64,000 bases of DNA from Lasiosphaeris hirsuta (taxonomy: Eukaryota; Ascomycota; Sordariomycetes; Sordariales; Lasiosphaeriaceae): contig JAUKUA010000005.1 in the NCBI GenBank assembly GCA_030549175.1, forward strand, positions 1,550,001 to 1,614,000. Reading direction: 5' to 3'. Under the pieces are notes generated by a model, which made no database searches, was not told the origin of the DNA, and worked only from the letters and a program-made list of their open reading frames with translations. Below, piece after piece: positions 46,778 to 57,696 of the stretch (within the stretch, counting starts at the first letter, position 1; each line of letters begins with the position of its first letter). The translations under genes and the position numbers were made by a program.

Positions 46778-49663
46778 CTAGCTATCCACACGACCCCTCT
46801 TCGCCGGCTTGGCCGGCACTGGCGACCGCGACCGCGAACTACTATAATACCTCCTCTTGTTGTTCCCATTACTCCCAACCCCGGGACTCGGTGTCCGCGA
46901 CCGCCCCCTCGACATGGATCTTGACCGCGAGTACTCCCGTCCCTTCGGTGGGGGCCTCCGCCCGTCGCCGCCTTTAGTGATAGGCGGTAGCACACGGCCA
47001 CCGAGCGGTGCGGGAGACGGTGAGCGGCTGTCGCGCTGGCGGTAGCGCGGCTGGCTGCGGGTAGGGGGCGGCGGGGATCTCGATCTCGTCCTGGACCGCG
47101 ATCTGGACAAGGATCGCCGCCGTGATAGGGATCTCGACCGGGACCGCGAGCCGCGCGAGACGGGGGAGATAGAGTGGCTGTAGCGGGCAACCTTTTTACG
47201 CGGCGCTGCACCGACAGATGAGCTGTTCCGCCGGCGTAGGGGTGGCGGAAGCGGGGATCGAGAACGGCTGACCGAGTCTCTACGGCGTTTCAACGGAGCC
47301 CCGCCGACTGGCGATCTCACACGACTCCGTACGGGAAGCGGAGAGCGCGAGACCGAGTGGCTGAGCGTACGGCCGCGGCGGGCAGGTGGAGGGGAGCGAG
47401 AGCGTGTCGGCGACCGAGAGAAGCTCTGGTCTCGGCTGTCACGGGGTCGCCGGGGGCTGGCGGACCGCGAGTAGTCCCGTCTGGAAGGCCGTCGCGGCGA
47501 GGGAGAGCGTGAGTACCGGGACCTGCGTGAAACGGAGCGTGTAAAGCTGCGGCTACGACCGCGGCTGCGGCTAAGGCTAAGGCTGCGGCTGTATGATTTG
47601 TTCCTAATCTGGCGTGGTGGTGTGCGCGAGACAGATCGGCCGCGGCCGCCGTTACCACCCCTCGACGGAGTCCTAGAGCGTGACCGTGACGAGTATGAGG
47701 AGCCCGTATAAGAAGAGTAACTCGAAACTGAGTCGGAGTCGGAATCGGACTCGTCTTTCGGTGGGGCAGGCAGCGCGGGCTTCGGCATGTTTGCCAAAAA
47801 GGCTCGCATCTGCTCTGTGAGAAAGCCCATCTTGATGGATGTGAAATAATTGATAGAGAAGCGGGTGTTACGTGGGTTATCGTGCGGGAAAATGCCCTGC
47901 AAGCTTGACTGGAGCATGTCTTCGCCCATTCGGGTCTTGAGTTTCGCCGTGCCCATGTTCTCCTGGAGATCTTCGAACAAAATCTTGATGAAGATACGGC
48001 TGGCTGATGTAGTCTCCTCTTCGTTCAGGTGGATGACGGAAAACACATGCCAGCCTATGGAGTCAGTGGCGAGCAGGTGGCCAAAGAACCTGGCGATGTT
48101 CCGTAGCTTGTTAGTCTCGTAGCGGTGGATAGTCGAGTAGTACTTCATAAAAGACTCCTCAAACAGGTCCATCCACATCCGGTTTAACCGGGCGAAGCGC
48201 TCTCCCAGCAAGCCCATGAACTTTAAGTAGACTTTTTCCTGGGCGCAGGACTCCACGATCATGGAGACCAGCTCCGGCTCTTGACCGGGAGGGAGTCGGA
48301 GTTTCATGAGCTTGTGTGCGGCTTCTTCGGGATCTGCTGACGACTGGATGCTGAGATAGATAGTCTTCCGTAAGTTCACGAGATCTGTGTTGGTCTGGTC
48401 CTTGATCTCGATGGCCTTCTGCTCCTCGTCTTCCTCATCGGATTCGCTGCCCGACTCGTCATCCTCGTCATCTTCATCGTCGCTGCCCTCCCCGAGAATC
48501 TCGGCCTTGAGCTTCTTGTATTCTTCCTCATTAGACTCCCAGTCTGGATCGAACTTGAAGATATTCAGTGTATCCTGTGTCTCGACGTCGTCGTCAAGGC
48601 TGATTTGATGTGTGATTTGGTCCTCCTCCTCAACAAGATCCAACTCCTCCTTGATGACCGGGTTATCCTTGTACTTGTCCTTCCGAATCTGAAACAAAAC
48701 TTCGATCATGTACTGCGTGCGGCGGTCGATATCGGCCTCGTGGAGGATATTCCGAAACTGGTCGAAGACGGCGTGTGCAACCGGGGCGTTCATCTCCTCC
48801 AAGAATAGGCCCACCTCGCGCATGAGCCCGACGGCAATCTCAACACTGTCGTCGGTGGGTTTTTGTAGTAGAAGCAACAGGATCTGGGCGGCGATGATTT
48901 CGTGCACCACCTGGTTGTTGACTAGGTGAGCAATGAACATGGTCGACGACAGACATACAGCCTTGTCATTGCGCTTGAATGCCTTGCGGAAGCGGATGAT
49001 TAGCCGCTTGACCAGGAGCTCGCCGACTTGTGGCAGCTTCGTGTTGCAGATGGCGGCGAGACAGGCGTAGATAGGGGTGAAGGGCAAACTGGCATGCTGG
49101 GCCTTGAGCAAGCTCTGGCAGAACAAGCCGCGGCCGCGGACCAGGTTCTCGCCAAACAGCTCGGGCACGACGAACTTGATGTTGGCCGTATTAACCTTGT
49201 TGACCAGGCCGTTGATCGACTTCTTGAGAGCCTCCCATGCCATCCGCTGATACTCCTTGCTGCTCCGGTCCGTGATAGCTGCCTGCAGCGCACGCAGTTT
49301 CTGGGGCGGCAGGTACACGCCCTGACTGCGCAGGCTGAGGAGTTTCTCGTATTCAGCGCGCGCAGCGGCCACCTTCTCCTCCTCGGTTCTGACGGGGGCG
49401 GCAGGAGGCGGGGTGCGCTCCTTTCTGGCCGACCGGTATCTGTCGGTGGCATCGCGGCGCGCCGGGGGAGGCGAGCGTCTTCTCGGCGGGGAATCGCGGG
49501 CGGGCGGAGAATCGTCGAGCGGAGGATCGTCTCGTGGACGCGGAGCCGGTGATGGAGACCGATCACTTCGGGAGGGAGATCTAAGGGGTGATCGAGGGGG
49601 CGGGGTGGGGGACCTCCCCTCGAGCTGGGGTCGCGACGGCGACATTGTATCCGCCGACGCCAT
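46778..49663 (-). CDS. cwc22: Pre-mRNA-splicing factor CWC22
   Basis: Spliceosome component needed before catalysis; in animals it also delivers eIF4A3 to form the exon junction complex. Single exon, 961 residues. Residues 1-90 are a Ser/Pro/Arg-rich disordered start. A MIF4G domain spans about 130-310 (KKSINGLVNKVNTANIK, ENLVRGRGLFCQSLLKAQ and FRNILHEADIDRRTQYMIE). An acidic linker (GSDDEDDEDDESGSESDEED) precedes the MA3 domain at about 430-545 (NLRKTIYLSIQSSADPEEAAHKLMK). Conserved FSINYFTSIKMGFLTEQMRAFL closes the core. From about 630 to the end it is a long RS domain of Arg-Ser and Arg-Ser-Pro repeats, like metazoan CWC22 and unlike the short budding-yeast protein. It is divergent from DPM2. 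Identity is strong. Confidence 0.96.
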   Translation of the reverse strand: MASADTMSPSRPQLEGRSPTPPPRSPLRSPSRSDRSPSPAPRPRDDPPLDDSPPARDSPPRRRSPPPARRDATDRYRSARKERTPPPAAPVRTEEEKVAAARAEYEKLLSLRSQGVYLPPQKLRALQAAITDRSSKEYQRMAWEALKKSINGLVNKVNTANIKFVVPELFGENLVRGRGLFCQSLLKAQHASLPFTPIYACLAAICNTKLPQVGELLVKRLIIRFRKAFKRNDKAVCLSSTMFIAHLVNNQVVHEIIAAQILLLLLQKPTDDSVEIAVGLMREVGLFLEEMNAPVAHAVFDQFRNILHEADIDRRTQYMIEVLFQIRKDKYKDNPVIKEELDLVEEEDQITHQISLDDDVETQDTLNIFKFDPDWESNEEEYKKLKAEILGEGSDDEDDEDDESGSESDEEDEEQKAIEIKDQTNTDLVNLRKTIYLSIQSSADPEEAAHKLMKLRLPPGQEPELVSMIVESCAQEKVYLKFMGLLGERFARLNRMWMDLFEESFMKYYSTIHRYETNKLRNIARFFGHLLATDSIGWHVFSVIHLNEEETTSASRIFIKILFEDLQENMGTAKLKTRMGEDMLQSSLQGIFPHDNPRNTRFSINYFTSIKMGFLTEQMRAFLANMPKPALPAPPKDESDSDSDSVSSYSSYTGSSYSSRSRSRTPSRGGNGGRGRSVSRTPPRQIRNKSYSRSLSLSRSRGRSRSFTRSVSRRSRYSRSPSPRRPSRRDYSRSASPRRPRDSRDQSFSRSPTRSRSPPPARRGRTLSHSVSRSPLPVRSRVRSPVGGAPLKRRRDSVSRSRSPLPPPLRRRNSSSVGAAPRKKVARYSHSISPVSRGSRSRSRSLSRRRSLSRSRSRTRSRSPPPPTRSQPRYRQRDSRSPSPAPLGGRVLPPITKGGDGRRPPPKGREYSRSRSMSRGRSRTPSPGVGSNGNNKRRYYSSSRSRSPVPAKPAKRGRVDS

Positions 49664-50247
49664 TTTTTCTTCCGTCTCTCGTCCTCGACGCCGGTCGCGT
49701 TCCAGAGAGAAAGTGAGCAGAGTGGACTCGTGTCCTGTCTATCTCCAAGGGACTAGAACAGGTGGGTGTTGGAGGTACTGTTGACGGTTGGTTGCCTAGC
49801 CTCGACCAGGGATTTGTAGAGAACGAACAGCGAATGAAGAAGCGGCTGATGCTATTCGCGAACAAGAGCTAGAACGGACGGGTTTTGCATTTGACGAGGC
49901 TGGTGCGCAGTGGCACCAGCAGCAGGAAAATAAAGTGGGGCCTCGCAGTCATGCCCCACCCAACAGCAGTCGCCACACAGCTGGGCACCCCCATGAGGCT
50001 GAAAACCCAGGGGCCCTGCGCGCTGCAGACGTGGACAAGCGGACGCGAACCCCTGGCTCCCACTCCTGAGAGGCCGCGGCGCCAAGTCAGTGGACCTGCT
50101 TCAGGCCAGGTAACGAACGCATGCCTCCATTCTGAGCACCCCGAAGGACAACCTCACGATCTTCATAACCCTCACTCAATTCGCACACTCCTCCCATCCA
50201 CACCTCGACCTCCCTCCCGGGTCAACGCACAGCCTCCACAATCGATC
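49664..50247. promoter_or_regulatory. Divergent promoter region of CWC22 and DPM2
   Basis: 584 bp between opposite start codons, so both promoters lie here or overlap into leaders. No gene is seen, and no specific motif is clear. Confidence 0.55.
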
Positions 50248-50652
50248 ATGGTACGCCGGCCACTCTCTCCTTCCCCTACCCTCCGCACAAAAAGCTAAAC
50301 CAACCTGCGCAACCATAGCTCGACAAACTCGTAGGCCTCGCCATGCTCGTGGCCGCCTCCGTCGTGTTTCTCTACTACACTATATGGGCCCTCCTAATGG
50401 TATATCACCCTCGATCACTTGTCAAATTCCATCCCCCCATACTGATATCTGTCGCGAAAACAAAAGCCCTTCGTCGACTCCGATCACCCCCTCCAAAACT
50501 TCTTCCCCCCACGCGTCTGGGCCATCCGCATCCCCGTCATCCTGGTTCTCGTCGGCTGCGCCGTTGTCGGTTCCTTTCTCAGTGTCGTCATGATTCGCAG
50601 CAACAGGAAGAAGGCGGCAAAGGCAAAGGCGCAAGCCAAGAAGAAGGCATGA
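50248..50652 (+). CDS. dpm2: Dolichol-phosphate mannosyltransferase regulatory subunit DPM2
   Basis: Small ER membrane subunit that stabilises the dolichol-phosphate-mannose synthase complex (DPM1-DPM3), which supplies mannose for GPI anchors and for N- and O-glycosylation. Three exons: the ATG alone (50248-50250), 50319-50399 and 50467-50652; introns 68 and 67 nt; product 89 residues, the usual size. The protein begins MLDKLVGLAMLVAASVVFLY, with the first membrane helix at about 6-27. The loop PFVDSDHPLQNFFPPRVWAI follows, then a second helix (IPVILVLVGCAVVGSFLSVV) and a Lys-rich cytosolic end (KKAAKAKAQAKKKA). The second intron ends in an A-rich AAAACAAAAG, an unusual acceptor, but it is the only one that gives the conserved loop. 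None of the exons alone would be called as a gene of this size. Confidence 0.93.
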
Positions 50653-51279
50653 TTAATTCATCATTTCTCTCCGGGTTAAAAGGCAAGGGGGATCCAACGA
50701 AGGGAAGACCAAATCGCGTCGTCGCGCATCATAATTTTCTGCCCCGTCGGTCAGAGGCTATCTACTACCTGTTCTGCTTGTGTTATTCAAGCGTACCATA
50801 TTTAGCGGAATGTGCTGTTGTCATATCCAGCCATATTCGTTATATGGCATAGCATGCAGAAAGAGGTCGTTGCATCTTGCAGGCTGATAGTATCCAATTT
50901 ACTACAGTCTGTCTGTCTCGCTAGATGGCGTATAATACTACCTACATCTGTGTAGAACAGTCCGAGTTGCGTCAACTAGGAATTCAACCTGTCCAACGAA
51001 GTACTAGTAGCCAATTCATACCCCGTACGCCAATCCCAAGCAAGAGTTGAGGTTGAGTTGTGATCTCGCACGCGGCCCAAGTATAGTAGGCCGACGCCAT
51101 ATATGCTGCTGTAATGTTGCCCATCTGCAAATGCCCACGTCCAAAAACTATCCTGTGTCCCTGTCTATCCCTTGGGAATCCTCCCTAAAAAGACCGTCGG
51201 TTGAAACGCAGGCTTCCAAATGTCAAGGATGCAACGCTACAAGGCTCCCGGGCTCCAAAAAAACCAACTGTCATGTCGC
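50653..51279. other. Intergenic: convergent 3' ends of DPM2 and BCAS3-like gene
   Basis: About 630 bp between facing stop codons, presumably both 3' untranslated regions. No gene or repeat is seen. Confidence 0.65.
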
Positions 51280-54200
51280 TCAGACTCGCTGGTCCGCAAA
51301 ATCAAGCACCTCACAATCATCCTCAAAGAACCCGTCGTCATCCTGGTTGGCCGAATGACCAATCCCACGTCTGCGCCGAGTAGTGACAACAATCTGGTCG
51401 TCGTCTCCGGTCCGATGAAGAATTCTCTCCATGGCCGAAGGAGGAAGCGCTCGCATGTCGTCCGAGGCAATGTTGAATGACTCTTCCTCCACCAGCGGCA
51501 GGCCCAAGTCTAGCTTGGTCGCCTTGAGAGCCTGCCCAAACGCCCACGACCCAGATGGCCTTGGCGCCTCTGCCAACTCCTGTTGCTGAATCTGTGACAT
51601 CCTATGCCCACTCTTCAGCTTCCTCCGCGGCGCCAGCTCCGGCGTGTCTTCTAGCGATGTTGCTGCTAGCAGCGATGAGATGGATGCCGCCTGGTTTTGG
51701 TTCTGGCCTTGAAAAACATTTGGTGCGATGCCCACCTCAAAGAGTGCCACCCGTTTGTCCGTATGGAATGGCTGGTACGGCGCGCTGGATTCTATCTCGG
51801 CCTGTGGGATTGACGATTCCGCACTAATATCGTGCGACTGTGCTTGGGACCTTGTGTTGAGCACCATGGTATTGTTGCCGGCATCATGGTCCTTCTCCAT
51901 AAAGTCCAGATACTCGTCTGCGTCGATAATACTCTTGACATATGGCGAAAGTGAGTCATCTGGCAGGCGAGGGAATTTGAAGTCCCGATACCTAGAAAGG
52001 CGCGGTGCTCGCTTCTCACCGCCTCCAGGCGTGATTCGAGTCTTCATCGGGTATGTCCGAACGAGGCCGCCTCCGAGAACAAAGAGCGAATGTTCCTTCT
52101 TGCTACTAACCCAAGTCACACAGGAAGGCTCAGGCGGAGTGGCTGCACTCGGCAGTGAGACCCGATTCTCGCCCGTGTGTCTAAGTTGGTTGATGGCATT
52201 TCCAGTTTTGCCGAGAGAATGACTGATGCTCGCAGCGATGACCTTGCCGCCATGAGTGGCATAATCCCCAATCACTCCGCCCACAAGTGGTGGCGCGTTG
52301 GAGTTGCTCCTACGCGGCCGAGCGATGAGCGGCCGAGCTACCTCACGAACGGAACTGAGAGCATTGGAAGCAATCGAGACTGCTGAAGGAGGGCCTTCGG
52401 CACTGGTTCCACCCTGCAGCCGTGTCCTACGACGCGGAGGAGGCCAGGTGAAGGCACTTGAAGGCAAATCCAACAGATGCACTGTGCCCCGCTCGGTGAC
52501 CATAGCTGCTCGCTCGCCGTTTGGCCTCGTCCAAGCCAGGTCAACGATGCGAGCGACTGTCATCCGGGAGAATTGCGCAACCTGCCGCACTCTTGGTCCA
52601 CCTGATATAGGAAGTCCAGTAGTTTGAAGTGGCGAAGCCTTGGTATACTGGATCCGCATCAGGTCCCAGACGGTCTGCACGTCTCCCTTACTGCTCGCAG
52701 TAAAGAGGCAGAGACCAGATGGCGAAAGGGAGAGGAAGCTGCAGCCTTGCGGGATTCCAAAGGCGGTGATTGGATGAACATTTCCAGAAGCACCAAGTGT
52801 CTCGATGTCCAAGATCGAGACAATGCCCGGCTCCTTCACCACCGGCGGTGTAACGGTGCCGTGTGTGGGGGGGAACTGAGCTGACTCTGGTCGTGGAGAG
52901 CCAAGCGCTCCCCAGCCAGGCACTGCGAGAGGAGCTGGCCGAGGCGGTTGGATGGACTGTGGGCTCCAGTAGCTGTTCCATGCTTGCAAGCCCTGCTTGC
53001 CAACCCATTTCGCGCCTTGAATCAGCTCTTGGGTGGCATCCCGCATTATCTTGTTCATGACGCTGTCGGGTAATGGCAAGTCTACGTCGGAGTTGGCGGG
53101 GGGCAGCTGGGGCGGCACCATTGACGATAAACCGGGGGCCCGGCCATAGGGTTGAACTGGGACCGTTGCCCGAAGTGCGATCTGGGACGAAGGCGCCGCG
53201 GGGCAGTATGCAATCCACCTTCCGCTCACGCTCAAAATAGCGCTTTGTGGCCGAGGGCGTGGTGCCACGGGGGTCCGGTTGCGTTCTGCCTCCTGTGCGG
53301 CATCCCCTTTCGGGGGTTGCTGGAGGGTCGTCCAAACTTTGCCGTGGCATCGGAAATGCAGACCATAATCGTTTACCACCGGCGCTTGCCGATAAACCCA
53401 ACATTCGCCGGTGATTCCGGAAGATATGACTATGTTGCCCCCGTCGGCGTGGATATGGAAAGCGCCGCTTGGGGAGGGAGCCTTGAAAATCGGGCTCGTA
53501 ATCGGCGTTTTGAGCGGTATCTTGGGCGCCTCCAGCAGGACACTCACGAGTTGTCCTGTTTTCAAAGAGTACACTTCAACCGTCGTCTGATAAAAGCCTG
53601 GGGAAATCCTATTTGACAGGTTCTCCTTGGTGTTGATTTCGGCGTTTACGTTAGCCATCGCTTCAGATCTCTCAGCAGAAACAGCGTCGTAGTCACTCTC
53701 GACATTGATCCCTGGAGTCAGTGGCTGGAAGCATGGCCCATGAGTCACGACAGCGACCAAAGGGAGCCAGTCGGGGCCAGGGGTAGTCCAGGGAAGTACC
53801 TTGGCGTGGTACACTCCTCCACGCAGCCCTTTCAGGCTTGCAGTGTGCTCTAGGCCTCGCTTTCCCACCGAGTACACTTCCAACCCACCCTCATAGCCAG
53901 CGAGAACTACGCTGTCTCTTCCAGGAACGTAATCACCGCTGGGCGCTGGAAGGGTATCGAATCCGAAGAAGTAGCCTTTTTCGCCTGCTTTCATTCCGGA
54001 TTGCGACTGGGCGTCTAGGTCAATTTCCGGCGCCCCGTAAAAGTGCGCTTGAGCCTGATGAGGAAGTGGGGGGTTAGGGGAGCCTCGGACTTGGCTGAGA
54101 TGTGAATGCATCGAGCTTCTCCGCGTTGCAGCCGTCCCGAAGTGGCTCTGCACGTCGGGAGGCGAATAATGATTGTCCATCTGGAAACTCAATGGCCGTC

Positions 54201-54757
54201 GGGCGGCAGTTGGGGGCGATACCGAGGCCGCATGGTAATGGGAGGGCGGTCTCGGCGACGACCAACCGGACGGGATCCCTCTGTCCTCATACGAAGATGG
54301 GGCCGTGGGAGGGGATTCCCCAATCAGGCTTATGAGGTTCCCAGGTGACCCAGCCATGCCTGCCGAGATGTTCCTAGTCCATTCCCTTGTGCTCAACGAG
54401 TTAGAGTTGCTTGTTGCGAAGGACGTCGTGGAGACCGCGTCTAGGAGCGGGGACGCAACAGGGTTAACGTTTGGCGAGGGCGTAATTGGTTTGATCTCGG
54501 GGGAGTCTATCGGGGGCGAGGGGCTCGAGGAGATACCGTTGAGACTGTTCGTGCTGCTGGTAGAGTGGTCAGCCCAAGCGTCAAAGCCCGCCCCTATGTA
54601 AAATGTCGGGAACTTACGAGAACTTCGCAGCATGTTTCGTCACCGCTGCGACCACACCACCACTTTCTTTGCCATTCTTTCGTTCCTTCTTGCCTGTTAC
54701 AGCGCACTAGGTCAGCGCTTCATTCTACGAGGCATCGGGAGCTTCCCAAGAACGCAT
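51280..54757 (-). CDS. BCAS3-like WD40/beta-propeller protein
   Basis: Fungal relative of BCAS3, a seven-bladed propeller protein linked in animals to phagophore membranes and PI3P; its fungal role is unknown. The simplest model is one open frame from an ATG at 54633 (1117 residues). I favour three exons: 54754-54757 (ATG plus one base), 54618-54693 and 51280-54556. The 61-nt intron at 54557-54617 has GTAAGT, GCTGACC and CCAG, and the 60-nt intron at 54694-54753 has GCTGACC and AACAG. The phases join to a basic start, MRKKERKNGKES, and 1118 residues. Residues about 1-200 are Ser/Pro-rich. The propeller includes GYFFGFDTLPAPSGD, VVLAGYEGGLEVYSV and the clear WD repeat SLSPSGLCLFTASSKGDVQTVWDL. 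The C-terminus is long and disordered with an acidic end. It is convergent with DPM2. Confidence 0.82.
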
Positions 54758-57138
54758 GGCCGGTGGAAATAGCCCAAAATAGGGATGATGTGGTGGGCGA
54801 CTGCTTTTGGAACGAGACAGGGAGCTTTAGATCAAAGGACCGACCTGGCATGAATGGCGACCAGAGAAACAACGGAGCAGTTTCCTGCTCGCGTCAAAGC
54901 AACAGCAAGCACCCCTAGATTTTAGAGGTGGAGGCGGTGCCGGAAGAGGAACAGTGGGGGGGACTCGATGAGTGCGATAACGGCAAGATAGATCTTTACA
55001 ACGTCGTCGATGCGTGTTTGACAGATATCAAGCGGCGTACGGGTTGTTCTATAATATGGCGCGTGCAGTGTTGACGGTCAAAGACAAAGGAGCGGAAGTC
55101 CAGAGGCGCAGCCCGAAGGAAACCGTCGATTCTCTCTCAACAGACGGGAAAAGAAAACGAGTTAAAATTACGATGAAGAATCTTGGGAAGCTAGGAAAGC
55201 AAAGGAAAGGGTCGCCGGTGGGAGTCAATGTGTTGTAGACAAGGGGAAGAGTTGTTGGTATTGGAGATGGGGGGCCGGATGGAGGAGATTCACCAGCAGC
55301 TGGCCGAGTGGTGATGACTCGGAGGGTGATGGCTGGGGGTCTTTTGATAGACGAAACACCCAGCACGAAAGGCGGGGCTTGCGTCTGGTGGTGCTGGGGG
55401 GTGCTGGCCGCCGGGGGTAACTGAGCTGCGCTGGGAGGGGGAAAAGGGGGGCCGCGTGGTGTTCCTGGGTGGACTGGCTGACTGGAGGGGAACTTGGAGA
55501 GGACTTGGGCCGGGCTGGGGTTACACTTTTTGGTGGGGTGTGCAGCAAACGTCTTGGATCTCCAGCCCCAGGAGGCTAAGCGCGCCTCGGCCAACAGATA
55601 AGCATGGATCAACGTGGATAAGCATCAAATACCGACCATGGAGGACCCAGCTGCAGAAGGCGGGGTGGTTTCGGCCGATACAGAGATCAATCAATCAATC
55701 AACAAACACCGCAGCAGAAACAGCACAGACAACAGCGTTCATCACTCGGCCGGTTTCGTGGGACGCTGGCTTCGCGACGGGCGGCTAGCATCGCATGTTT
55801 CTTCACAGCAGCAGCGCTTGGTTAGACTGCTAGTAATGGAAGCTGCCCGGCTGTGTCAGATCTCGAGGTCATGGCAGCTGTCAACAGGCTTCGTTCCGTG
55901 CTCCCAACGGATTCATACGTCATCTTGGTAGCTTGGGGAGGGTCAGGGTCACGCCCCATCATGCCTCCAACAAGATCACGGCGCTATGGCTACAATATCC
56001 AACCGGTTTACCCGTTAGCATTATACTTTTCGGCTTCGGGCTTCTAACGTAATGATCACATGAACAAAAAGCAAAGGGGGCTGTTGTGAGTAAGGGCTTG
56101 CTTTGCCCGGAACACGCCGTAGGCCCAGTTTGAGCGACTGCCTACCTACTCCGTAGATGAGCACCGATGTTTCGAGTCGCAGTAAGTAAATGGCTTTATC
56201 TGGTGACGCGCTAACTACTGAACAAGGGTTGGCATGTATGTAAGTGCACGGAAAGCCGTCAGCTAGTTGCCACCGAGCTGAACACAGGCTGACCTCTCTT
56301 CTCGGTCAACTGGGGCGCGGGGTTGGAATTCCTGCAGCGCGTCTGCCCAGGAGGCACTCGAGGAGCAGAAACGTGTCGGCATGATCGGGGCGTGGCTTAG
56401 ATCTCCCCGAATGAGTCGAACAGACCAAGTCATGCCGTGCTCTCATCGGGTCGCCTTCCGGTTGGCCCCACCAAGGTAGGTTAGGCCTCACGGCCTCGCC
56501 TGTTTGCCTCTGTGTGCTCCAACGAACGCTCGATATTCTGCCTTCGAGGAATTGTTTTGCAAGGCAAAGGGCGCTGGATGGTCGATGGTCGATGGCCTAG
56601 CGCAGCCCGTCTGCCTGTCTCTTCGGTCTTCGAGACGGCCATCAAAAGGGAAAGCTTCTGGTCTCAGACACGCCGCGTGACAGAGCACTCCGCGCCCTAT
56701 TCGGTGCAACCGGCTACTTAGCATTTTTGGCCTTCAAGGCACCCAATCCAAGCAATGAACAGAGAGACCTTTCGACGTACGCTGTCCAGCGCAGTGGTGC
56801 CGCTGCACTCGGCAACTAGATCTCCATACTCAGGAATAGCTACTATGCCGGGGGTAACTTTGTGTCCGGTCTGTCCAACTATCTCACGTAATGCGCCAGT
56901 ACCTTGTGATCTCAACAAAAGAATAAGGCGGGTAAAGGCAGGGACCAACCCACCACAAGCTGTCCACCTGCATGATCTCCATCCATGACTATTGACCTTC
57001 GAGCTAGCTTCCCTCTCCCCACTCCATCACGCCTATCGCCTATCGCCTACACTATCAGCCTGCCTTGGTCTCTCCAAGGATGTAGATAGCCATCTAGGAA
57101 ACAGCAACATCGACCCTCATGCAGCGCACAGCCCGCAA
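54758..57138. other. Intergenic: BCAS3-like leader side and unassigned sequence
   Basis: About 2.4 kb with no supportable gene. From about 55050 to 55610 the minus strand is rich in C and T, consistent with promoter or leader of the BCAS3-like gene; the 187-codon minus frame there is compositional. Small repeats: AATC units near 55687-55704 and three CGCCTAT-type units at 57030-57050. Confidence 0.5.
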
Positions 57139-57696
57139 TCACCTCTGAAGATAGACGCGGTAAAAGGCAAACCCCCATGGTGAGCCGAGCCCATCCCGCT
57201 TGACCTTGGCGTGCGCGGCCCAACTCACCGTCACATTCCGCTCCGCGCCTGGCGCCGGAGCCATCTTCAGCCGGTACGCGACCTTGCCAAACATCATGAA
57301 CTCGGCTTCGTGCATGGCAACGATGCTGTCAAAGCTGCCCGGGAACACCTTGAAGACGGTGTGCTTCCGCGCATCCACCGTCTTCCACATTCCGAGCCGA
57401 AGATTCCAGATTTCTGTTCCTCGACTTGTCAGACACCGCTCCCATTTCAAGATAGGCAGAGGTAGCATTGTGTGAGAGAATGCAATAGCAATACCTTCTT
57501 TCCCCGTCGCCTCGTCGTTGCCCATGACCAGCGTCGCGTCGTCCCGGAAGAAGTCCACCCAATGTTCCGTCAAGGCCGGGCCGGGTGTGTCGGATATCGC
57601 GAAGAAGCGGGCGATGAAGTTCTTGATGGACGAATCTAGCGGGTGATTGACCGGGTACGCGGGGCGATAGTTCACGTCGCTGAGGGAGGGACTCAT
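57139..57696 (-). CDS. SnoaL-like (NTF2-fold) domain protein
   Basis: Small protein of the SnoaL-like branch of the NTF2 fold; such proteins are varied in function (isomerases, hydrolases, binding proteins). Exon 1 is 57495-57696 and exon 2 is 57139-57413, with an 81-nt intron, so the protein is 158 residues. The intron (GTATTG...GAACAG) has no stop and keeps frame, so unspliced RNA would add 27 residues; the spliced junction gives ATGKEEIWNLRLGMWK, which fits the helix-strand pattern better. Conserved-looking parts: FIARFFAISDTPGPALTEHWVDFF near the start, ARKHTVFKVFPGSFDSIVAMHE in the middle and a C-terminal YRVYLQR. MSPSLSDV at 57696 is the only in-frame ATG. No signal peptide or cofactor motif is seen. 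The real substrate is unknown. Confidence 0.8.
   Translation of the reverse strand: MSPSLSDVNYRPAYPVNHPLDSSIKNFIARFFAISDTPGPALTEHWVDFFRDDATLVMGNDEATGKEGIAIAFSHTMLPLPILKWERCLTSRGTEIWNLRLGMWKTVDARKHTVFKVFPGSFDSIVAMHEAEFMMFGKVAYRLKMAPAPGAERNVTVSWAAHAKVKRDGLGSPWGFAFYRVYLQR

Noticed and set aside
54594..54617. 24-nt GTAAGT...ACATAG stretch inside the BCAS3-like open frame as an intron
   Set aside because: Too short for a spliceosomal intron. The 61-nt version sharing the same donor has a branch site and normal length.
55049..55612. 187-codon minus-strand Pro-rich open frame
   Set aside because: It lies where the leader or promoter of the BCAS3-like gene is expected and is explained by a pyrimidine-rich strand.
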